Source: Meconema thalassinum (taxonomy: Eukaryota > Arthropoda > Insecta > Orthoptera > Tettigoniidae). From it: a DNA stretch of 64,000 nucleotides. Positions 56,041 to 64,000 of the stretch are shown in pieces; within the stretch, counting starts at the first letter, position 1; each line of letters opens with the position of its first letter. The DNA lies in NCBI GenBank assembly GCA_946902985.2, contig OX336392.1:462546693-462610692 (forward strand), in the 5' to 3' direction. The notes beneath the pieces were generated by a model that saw nothing but the letters and a program-made list of their open reading frames with translations, had not been told where the DNA came from and ran no database searches. The position numbers and the translations under genes are program-made.

Positions 56041-56560
56041 ATGCACGAAATTTTACTTAAGACTGCAGATGTATTTCTTTGGGCGTCTGACAAGTCTTCC
56101 GTGCAAAATGACCCAGATCCCCTGGATCAAGCTTCTCGTGCTATGCAAGCCCTTAAAGAAATGGTTCGAAGGACGGGGTCGTTCGAAGTACCATTTCTTT
56201 CGGCAGATGGTACCCGGATAACCTCCTCTAACGGGCTCAGTACACACTCCAAGAGAATGTGTGCCGCGGTCAAGTGGGCGCAGTACGTATACACGAGAGG
56301 GGGGGGGGTTATCCTTTCAACAAGTCTATCCCATGGTCAGTCTAGAGTCAACAGACTACCATAGCTTTCTTCAGGCTAGAGCAGGAGGATGATTTCCATA
56401 GCTTCATTGTCTCCTTGATGGCTCTCAATTTATTGGATGAGGCGAGGTGCACCATTCCTCCTCCAAATGGCGACATAGAATGTCGCAACTGACAGCTTAC
56501 AACACTGGCAGGCACCTTGTACGATAGTAAGGGCAGTGTAACTTCCTCTTTCACTGCCTA
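56041..56560 (+). pseudogene. Unidentified coding-like remnant
   Basis: A 107-codon frame reads like real protein: NDPDPLDQASRAMQALKEMV, RRTGSFEVPFLSADGTRITS, STHSKRMCAAVKWAQYVYTR. After a G9 run and a frame change, EDDFHSFIVSLMALNLLDEA and RCTIPPPNGDIECRN follow. I do not recognise the family. Composition and damage suggest a mobile element or other integrated sequence, not a host exon. No splice signals fit TRMT2A, which is on the other strand. Confidence 0.4.
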
Positions 56561-56889
56561 TCAGCAAACTCCTTTATTTAGAATTGATTTTTGAAGTAGA
56601 AATTGGAAATGAAATATTTCATCAAGAAAGCCACAAAAAGTTGATTCTGGTACGAGCGATACACAAACTGACAAGCAGGTCATGAACGCGCTGCACCCGT
56701 GAGAGTATTGTGAAAAACACTTTGATCGTATGCAGGGCACTAGCGAGAATTATTACACACAAGAAAGTGCTGATGATTGTCAGGTAACTTGTACTGTATA
56801 CTCTGTGAGCTGCCAGAATAGGATTGACAGTTCTCGTCTCGCCATGTGGTCTGAGAACGAGATTGCCAAACTGTGCAAGCCAGAGATAC

Positions 56890-57030
56890 GGCTGGCCAGG
56901 CACTGAAGCACGTGGGCTGTGATATTGCAACGCAGAGTATTATGACATCAACTATGCGAACATGGATTGGTCAAGACGCTGAGGGGTGATGACTGACGTG
57001 GAATTTCCGGGGAAATGTCAATCCTATTCA
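56890..57030 (+). repeat. Dispersed repeat shared with 10465-10600
   Basis: About 135 bases match in the same orientation, including GACTGACGTGGAATTTCCGG. In both places it ends near TGTCAATCC. Confidence 0.65.
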
Positions 57031-58180
57031 GGCAGCTCACAGAGTCTAGAACCTTTAAGATGGCAAGGTAGTAAGTTTGTAGTTTTACGTCACTGTTAAT
57101 CTCGTGATCATAGGCCACGCGACCACTTTTAACGTGGAATCCGAACCTCAGGACATGGCATTTCACTTTGAAAATCTCGCATGCATTTACGAGGAATCAA
57201 GATGACAAGGAACTCCGCTGAGAACACACTACAGGCCTTGGGGAGTGGAAAGAGGAACCGACGATCATGAAACAAATGCACAGCCTACTTTCTCATTTAC
57301 CCTTGTACTGGCTGTGAACAGAAGCTCCAATCCGAGAGATTCTGAGGGACGGAGAATCTATGTTTGACTTTGGGCCGGTGTGTAGATCCAGGATATCAGA
57401 GCAGGTTACTATCCACGGAGGTGCCTTACTAGCTACTCTGACAATACTGGAGGAATGTGGAACTGCCGATAACAGTCATCCGAGCATAACTCAGCCTGAC
57501 GAGTGGTTTGGAATAGCGCACCAAACAGGCGGTGATTCAGATTATTAACCCTTAAGAGCGCCCGACGATATATGGTTGATCCGTATTTACGTCTTAAGTG
57601 AGCATTGATATACTGTATTGTAGTTTGAACAGACCTCTCTTTTATACATGGTGGCCACTCAATTCTGTCAAGGGTAGAAAGAGAGGCAGCCTCGTGTTGA
57701 CATTGGTGGCAGGCAGGCAGAAGCCGTGAATATAATATCGCTTATTCACACAAAGGGATGAGTTTCCGGGAAAATGTCGTTGACCGAGTCAGGCCACAAC
57801 CCCTCGCGGTCAAGCACGCGCACAGCCTCCCAGCGCTGCAACTTTCACTCGTCCTCCCTGGCTAGCACACTAATGTATCCTCCCGCTCAATTACGACTTA
57901 AAATTTCATTCGGAGATGTGTCCGGATATGGGAGGGTTCGGATATCACAGGTCCGGATGTGACAGGTTGTACTGTATTACATTTTTAACTGTTCCACTTT
58001 TTTGCCGGTCTGTGTAGAGCTTGCCTTTCAACGCGTGTATTGAACTAGTCAATTTGTCAGTGAATTCAGTGAATTTTCTGCAAGTGGCTTATAATGTGCC
58101 AGGTGACGAAAGGTCAGGAGAGTATTCTACCAACCATCTCGAGTTGTGCCGCTAGCATTTTTTTGGGCAGTTGGTCCTAG
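57031..58180. other. No gene; possible pogo-like right terminus near 57.97 kb
   Basis: CCGGATGTGACAGGTTGTACTG followed by TA near 57952 looks like a lone TA-flanked terminus; no partner was seen. Confidence 0.35.
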
Positions 58181-58184
58181 TTCG

Positions 58185-58370
58185 ATTTTTGGCTCTGCCA
58201 AGAAATTTTAATTTTGGTCTGAGGGATGGAACAAGGCACACTAAGCCTCGTGAGGCAAAACTGAGAAGAGGAGGGTTCGCTTCCCATCTTAGCCATCTTG
58301 GAAGTGGTTTCCGCACTTCTACTCCAGGCAAATACCGGGATGGTTCCTATTTAATCCCAATCCTCATCTG
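58185..58370 (+). repeat. SINE fragment
   Basis: GCCAAGAAATTTTAATTTTGG and GAGGGATGGAACAAGGCAC match the tail type seen at 43.32 and 63.33 kb; a second box B-like GGGTTCGCTTCCC lies at 58273. Confidence 0.55.
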
Positions 58371-58596
58371 AACTTCTTGCATTTCAATAGGGATTTGCCA
58401 ATAGGTTTTCAATAGCTTTTCTCAATTCTGCTTCCATATATGTAGGCCTATACATGCAAGAAATTAGTATGGTACTTATCAAAAATAAAGAAATAATAAG
58501 CTGATATGTACCCTATTCTATTTCTCTCCTACTCCTAAATCCTTCTCTGAACACTCATCTTAAAACAGAATGGTCTGCATTTTTGGACTAATTATA

Positions 58597-59757
58597 AAAA
58601 TTATGAATATGGGAAAGATCTGGTGATGACCTTCTTGGATATTGAGAAAGCATATGATAGTATTAATAGAAACAAGGTATGGGAAGCAATGAGAGCAAAA
58701 GCAGTGAACAAGGAGACAGTGGCAAGAGTGAAAGCAATGTACGAGGGAAGCAAAAGCTGTGTAAAGGTGGGAAGAGAGAGAACGGAATGGTTTCAACTGG
58801 AGAGTGGTCTGAAACAGGGAAGTGCCCTCTCACCCCTGTTATTTATAGTGGTGATGGATGAAATCATACGAAGAGTGGTAAATAGCATTGGGGAAAGGAA
58901 AATGAAGGCAATGTTGTTTGCTGATGACCTTCTGGTATGGGGAGAGGATGAGGAAGAAGTACAAGAGCAATTAGATGAGTGGGAGAAGGTAGTGTTATCA
59001 TATGGGATGAAGTTCTCAGCACAAAAGAGTGAAGTGGTCATCACAACGAGGAAGAAGAACAGACTGGATATGGGCATAACACTTGGAGGACAGCAGTTGC
59101 AGAAAGTAGAATGCTTCAAGTACTTGGGAAGCATAATTGAAGAAAAGGGAGGCAATAGGATGGAAATAAATGAGCGGGGAAGGTGCGCAGATGGATTTTT
59201 CAAGAGTGTTAGGGGGATGATATGGAATAAAGATGCACCACAAAAATGTAAAGGAATCATCTACAAGACCTACTTTGTGCCAATTTTGACATATGGTTCA
59301 GAAACATGGGTGATGAAGGAAAGGGACAAGAATAAAATACGAGCAGTGGAGATGAAGTTCCAGAGGAGTAGGGTAGGAATGACAAGAATGGACAGAGTAA
59401 GGAATGAGAGAGTCAGGGAGATGGTAAGAGAGGAACCATTGCAAAATAGAATAGAGCGATCTAGGCTACAATGGTATGGACATGTGAGGAGGATGCAAGA
59501 GGAGAGGATACCGAAGAAGATGTTTGGAATGGAAATGACGGGAAGGAGGCCAAGGGGAAGACCAAGGGACAGATGGACAAAAGGAGTTAAGAAGAGTGTG
59601 GAGGAAAGAGGAGTGTGGAGGAAAGAGGAGTGTGCTGGGACACAGTAAATGACGAGAGATGGTGGATGGACAGGAAACGATGGAGAGGCTTATGTTCCAA
59701 GCAGACCCGACCAGCGGTTGGAAACTGCTCAAGATGATGATGATGATGATGATAAAA
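58597..59757 (+). pseudogene. LINE (GAT-tail family), RT palm to 3' end, 5'-truncated
   Basis: A 341-codon frame (58623-59648) holds MTFLDIEKAYDSINRNKVWE (motif A intact), GLKQGSALSPLLFIVVMDEI (motif B), MLFADDLLVWGEDEEEV (motif C), FKYLGSIIEEKGG, ILTYGSETWVM and the tail RSRLQWYGHVRRMQEERIPK. The 5' end is cut inside the RT, as usual for incomplete reverse transcription. A 17-bp duplication at 59596-59629 shifts the frame just before the last conserved block (ERWWMDRKRWRGLCSKQTRP), which continues in another frame to 59736. The element ends in (GAT)n at 59735-59752. Apart from that duplication the frame is clean, so this is a fairly young copy. Confidence 0.9.
59596..59629 (+). repeat. 17-bp tandem duplication inside the LINE frame
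   Basis: GTGTGGAGGAAAGAGGA occurs twice in tandem. Because 17 is not a multiple of three it changes the reading frame, and the sequence after it is read as ECAGTQ-stop. Confidence 0.9.
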
Positions 59758-60140
59758 ATGTAGCCTATAAGAAGAAATGAACATGTTTCTGTTCTTATGC
59801 ATTTCATATGATGCTTTAAAAATCAATCTAGAAGAGCTAATTTAAGTTAACTTCACTACCATAATACTGCTTAAGAGTTCGACTGTTGAGGACTGATGAC
59901 CAAGATGTCCCTAACTTGAGCAAGGACTGCTTCACAACTTTATGTAAAATGTAAAGGGCCTTTACGTAGCTTGGATCATTTGCGTACGTGTTACAAGGAT
60001 GTGTGTGCTGACTTTTTGGAGTTAAATGATTTAGGTTGGCAACACCAAAAGTGGCAGCCATGTTGGTTTTCTAGTAACTTATTTAAGGTGTCCCGGACTA
60101 TAACTGATTGATTGCACATTCAATTTAAAAATATATATAT
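59758..60140. other. Intron sequence, no feature recognised
   Basis: Ordinary sequence between the LINE tail and the TRMT2A exon; a short (TA)n tract lies at 60130-60140 directly beside the splice donor. Confidence 0.3.
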
Positions 60141-60146
60141 ACTTAC

Positions 60147-60397
60147 TTTTCTGTGAATTTCTGGAAATAGAGTGATGTGACATTCAATGCACTTCCTTCA
60201 CCAGTCACAAAATAATTCTTCAGATCCTCTTTCAGTTTATCTAGTTCCTCATCAGTAAGAGACTGAGGATGTGCCACAACGACAAGCATCATTTCACCAG
60301 TAGTGGTTACGCGCACCACTAGGTGCCGCCAATATCCTTGGCGAGATTCCATCCAGTAAGGTTCCTTGTCAGACTTACGAATATATTCTTGGAACAG
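60147..60397 (-). CDS. TRMT2A: TRMT2A-family homologue, exon of the central domain
   Basis: Acceptor GCTCAG, donor GTAAGT; 251 bases, phase 0 in and phase 2 out. It encodes LFQEYIRKSDKEPYWMESRQ, then GYWRHLVVRVTTTGEMMLVV, then VTSLYFQKFTEK. This matches the human segment between the central domain and the methyltransferase core (FQEFIR, GHWKQLTVR, VTCLYF). It is the most 5' exon visible. Upstream exons (central domain start and N-terminal RNA-recognition domain) were searched for up to 64000 and not found, so they lie outside. Confidence 0.9.
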
Positions 60398-60736
60398 CTG
60401 AGCAAAATCACACAAAAGTTGAATTAAAAATATGATAGCAAACTGATTAGGATAGTATATTTCACACTTAACTCTGAATTAAAAACTAGATCTCACAAGA
60501 CTGGAAAAAAAATCAGAGAAAAAGTGAATTTGTAGACGACTGTTCCAGAGTTGGAAAATGGTTTAATATAATTTAACAATGTTTTGATACTTCTGTTGAT
60601 TTAAAATACAAACAGGTGTATTTTAAAAACTTCTTGGTCAGAAATTCATATAGTGTTAGCAACCTGATCTACAAGACTGCTATTACTCTTAAATGCAATG
60701 AATTATTAAAATGCAACACACGCTATAAATATTATA

Positions 60737-61724
60737 CAGTGGAATCCTGTTAGTACGCTCCTCGCTAATAACTTTTCCCGCATATTGCGTCGAATTATAA
60801 AAGACCCGGTCCAAAAGCACTAAATTGTTTGTAAAAAAATTGCTTTAATACGTTTAAACAAGTTTTAGCGCACCCTCTTACTACGTACAAATTTTGACAG
60901 TCTTTTGTCTTTACGTATTTGTCAGTCCAGTTGGACTTCTCGAGCTCAGCTTAGTTTAGCAGCGGGGTGTAACTTGTGTGGATCTGTCGCTTCCGAGAGC
61001 GGCCTTGGAATGACTAGCTTCGTATAATGGCCTTATGAGGCGCATGGCAGTGAGTGTGCTTCTTGTCGGCCAACGTTAAGGGATTGAGTAAGTGCGAGCA
61101 CGGTCGAGAGCTCAGCTCAGTTTAGCAGCAAATGTGCTTCCACCATAACCCTATATCCAGTCATGCCCGAGTTCAACAGACAGCTTTCATTATTTAGTCT
61201 TCTGTTGTTAGCTTATCGTGACTAACAATACCAGAGCTCGACGTGTTCTAACCTAACAATTACTTGTGTAGCATGCGGAGCACCAACAGAACAGCTGACG
61301 ATCACACTCCGTATTGTTGTTTTACTGCGTCGTCACATTTGAAAACACATTACATGTTTGTTTATGGTTTCTAGCGCGACTTTCTGTTGACACCAGTAGC
61401 AAATATCAAATTCATAACGAATTCTCGACCGGCAGCTTTATTACCATCGTCGTCTGCATATTTCATCACTTTGAGTTTAAATCCAGCTGTATAATTTCCA
61501 CGTTTTTACACAACTAAAAGATCGATTTCCACAAGAAAACGATCACACTTAACTGAGAAACAAAAATGGAACGTGAAGACAATACGGGTAGGCCTACTTG
61601 TCCTCAATGCAACAGCGTTTTTGTTAGTACGTTTTCCCACTTCTAATGCCCAATTATTTCCAATGATGTTGAATACTCCCAATTATGTCAGTCCCTTCAA
61701 AAACGTACTAACGAAGTTCCACTG
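60737..61724. mobile_element. pogo/Tigger-like non-autonomous element (988 bp)
   Basis: The left terminus CAGTGGAATCCTGTTAGTAC and the reversed right terminus CAGTGGAACTTCGTTAGTAC match at most positions and are flanked by TA. Internally, TTAGTACG words recur, and CTCAGCTTAGTTTAGCAGC near 60945 recurs near 61110. No transposase frame is present. It is intronic to TRMT2A, upstream of the 60.4-kb exon. Confidence 0.8.
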
Positions 61725-63755
61725 TACTAATTTCAATGTAATTTGGATTGATTGGGAGAGTATTTAATTAATTATGCCGCTTTATGTTACTAAGGAGGAC
61801 CAAGGACAACAGACTCTCCATTCTAATCAGCAGCAGTGAAAACCTATACTGCACTGTTATGAAATGATTTTAGTGGATGGAAAGAAATTCTGCCTTTTGT
61901 CATTTGGGAGACTTTGTCAACAGGAATGGTGTGCCTACTGTATATGCTGTTGTGAGAACAAAAGGAAAAGGTTGGATGGATAACATGGCTGGTTGCTGAT
62001 GGTGCGAGGTGCATATGAAAAAGACATTAAGGCACTTTATTGTGCTTACGGGGTATGGTAGTTCGTGACAGTTTCCGTGATCTAACAAGGAGGTTCAAAT
62101 ACGATGTGTAGCTGAATACTGATCTAAATCAAGGTAAGCTTTGCCAACTCATCTATCGAGCTTGAAACTTGTATGTATACTTTTGAATCAGATAGTAGCA
62201 ACATCCCACCCTGGCCCAGTTAAAGATGCTTTCCACCTAAATGATCTCAACGTTACCTACCACATTAACTAAAAAGAAAATTACACTGGAAACTCTTGCA
62301 TGAACACTTGCAATGGCATAAAAAAAGTTTAAAAAAATAGCAATTCCATAGTGCCATCCCTAACAGTCAAATCTTAAACACAGCTGTTTGCGAGCTGGAC
62401 ACAAAAGGACAACATTGGCCATGTTGTTTGCTGCACGGATCCCTGCGTTATGAATTTGCCCCGACATTTGACTTAATGACAAATTTCTTGCCCGTGTCGA
62501 CAAACTTAATTCTTTTTTCACATGTTGCAAAAAGAAATTTTCCAACCTAGGCTGAAACTAAGGGTGCAACGGATTGGTTTACAACCCATTCATTATGAAT
62601 TATTTTTAATTCACCATCAAAACTTAAGTGATCACAGAATAAGAATGGTTGGTTGACAGTAGATCAACGAGGAAAACTACATTTGAACTAAAGCAGAACT
62701 GTAGTTATACCACTCCAATGCATCATTGGTTGGTTTGTAGAAGTGTGTGTAACTCTCCCTACCACTATTATAGCCCGACCCAGCGGTTTCTGCCGCGACA
62801 TGACCGGACAGGCGTGGCTTCAGAACAGTGGAGGCTGACGGCTCGCGTCACTGAAACGAAATATCACGCACACCGAGGGGTCAAGTTTGACCGGATACGG
62901 TTTCTACATAAAAGTAGGATGAAAGGCAGCATTTCACTAAGTATATGGAAACTTGAATCACAATTCTACGCCCAGTAGTTTACTTTTTATGTTATTTTAA
63001 AAATAAAGAGCAAACTGCTTCGATACTAGCCGCTGCTGACTTGGGGAGCCAATGTAATGTTGCCAAGTCGTTGCACAATGACGAGCGGGTGAGCGAAGCT
63101 CTCGTCTACATTGCGTAGCATTATGTTATCACGACCAAGTCCAAGCAGAGAATGAACGATGTTGCTATATAAGGACTCGGGGAGTCAGGACGTGTCACGT
63201 GTGCCAGAGGAGGTGTGAACGAATTGAAGAGCGTAACTGCGTCGCGGCAGACATTCCTGGGTCGGGCTTGACTTAATCTCTGTTTTGAGATTCACATAAT
63301 TTTATGTCAATAGACTAGAAAGACAAAATTCTGGTTTGAGGGTTGGAACGTGAGGCAGATATGAGACAACCTTAATTCTCACTCGATCATTTCCCTAGTA
63401 CCCAGCTGTGTCTAATGCCAACTACTATTTCCATGACAAACCAGTGTTTCGTAACTCCAGATCTGTAAAATTCTACATCACATTGTAAACAGTTGATTAC
63501 TAATGTCAATGTTAAATTCTAGGTGAAGAGCACACATTTATAACCTGATTCTGCAATTGCAAGTTCACACAAGCTGCTGAATACTTTTTCCAGTCTTGCG
63601 AATGCGATATCTATCAAGATCTTTATTCTAACTTTATTGTATACTAAGGGTTAATACTGAATTATTCTCTGTACAGCTGTCCTTTGCAATGAAAACTCAA
63701 TACGAGATAACTAAGTATCAGTAGCAGAACCAAAGATACCGGCTTATTGCATGCA
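61725..63755. other. No recognised gene; TATA-like site and SINE tail near 63.2-63.4 kb
   Basis: GCTATATAAGGACTCGGGG near 63163 followed by a GC-richer stretch resembles an LTR promoter, but no ends were found. About 63320-63375 (AATTCTGGTTTGAGGGTTGG) is a SINE tail fragment. No TRMT2A exon was seen on minus. Confidence 0.35.
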
Positions 63756-63756
63756 T

Positions 63757-64000
63757 TTAAGATTATACCACAAATGGAGCATTACTACATGCTTCATCCG
63801 AAAATGTGGATTTTGAGACAGCAATGGGTAACATACAAAATACTGGGATCATCTTTAGTTCCCAGATATTAAAAAGAGGTTCTTTTGCATGGTTTAATAG
63901 AAAACAAGTACAGACACAGAATAAGTCGAGATTGACCATGACCATTTGGATCAAATATCCGGTCATGGTTCTCGGTAACTATTGCCTACCTTCGCAGCTT
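63757..64000 (+). other. Open frame running off the right edge, identity unknown
   Basis: After a TAA at about 63758 the plus strand is open to the window end (about 80 codons; GALLHASSENVDFETAMGNI, IIFSSQILKRGSFAWFNRKQ, TIWIKYPVMVLGNYCLPSQL). The look is coding-like, with mixed hydrophobic blocks, but I know no family that fits, and there is no start codon near its beginning. Confidence 0.3.

Noticed and set aside
63150..63200. Host gene promoter with TATA box
   Set aside because: GCTATATAAGGAC is followed by no supported gene on plus; LTR debris is at least as likely.
63763..63966. Possible upstream TRMT2A exon on minus
   Set aside because: The minus-strand product has no similarity to the central domain that should precede LFQEYIR, and no splice phase can be matched.

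Overview
The window looks like a stretch of a large, transposon-rich insect genome. The evidence is canonical GT-AG introns, tRNA-derived SINEs, mariner, pogo-like and hAT elements, Penelope-like sequence and several non-LTR retrotransposons, with no operons and very low gene density. Two repeats (the tRNA-headed SINE near 37.1 kb and the one near 52.2 kb) look to me like types seen in orthopteroid insects, but that is a weak impression and no species can be named.

One host gene is clear. Four exons on the minus strand (60397-60147, 51881-51650, 44147-43955, 35058-34058) encode the C-terminal 558 residues of a TRMT2A-family tRNA (uracil-5-)-methyltransferase homologue. All splice sites and phases agree and the frame is open throughout. 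The 5' exons lie beyond position 64000. The SAM-binding core is intact, but the residues that align with the catalytic cysteine and the general-base glutamate are changed. The protein also carries a long RG/RGG-rich tail. This is the most interesting gene-level observation: a candidate pseudoenzyme or diverged paralogue. Its three introns (about 8.3, 7.5 and 8.9 kb) hold most of the repeats in the right half of the window.

Layout. 1-2.0 kb: non-LTR element on minus with an open endonuclease frame running off the left edge and a broken ORF1. 2.0-5.3 kb: LINE tail and a dead Tc1/mariner-type transposase. 5.6-6.45 kb: fold-back element with perfect 121-bp arms carrying hammerhead-like motifs. 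7-7.9 kb: LINE endonuclease remnant. 10.0-20.0 kb: a nested block bounded by hAT-like ends and an 8-bp target duplication. It contains a LINE split by a 1.8-kb solo LTR, and a Penelope-like fold-back with a GIY-YIG remnant, itself split by a hAT MITE. 20.6-21.9 kb: eroded hAT pieces and a minisatellite. 24.2-29.5 kb: a 5.3-kb hAT-like element with an unusual 6-bp target duplication and its own hAT MITE. 30.4-32.3 kb: MITE and large inverted pair. 34-60.4 kb: TRMT2A exons with mariner, SINEs, OTU-domain and MADF-domain remnants, hAT fragments, a ~1-kb MITE, two minisatellites and several LINE pieces. 58.6-59.8 kb: LINE reverse transcriptase with a 17-bp duplication. 60.7-61.7 kb: pogo-like element. 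The rest up to 64 kb is largely unrecognised.

Apart from TRMT2A, nearly all coding signal belongs to decaying mobile elements. The target-site duplications allow the order of several insertions to be read directly.
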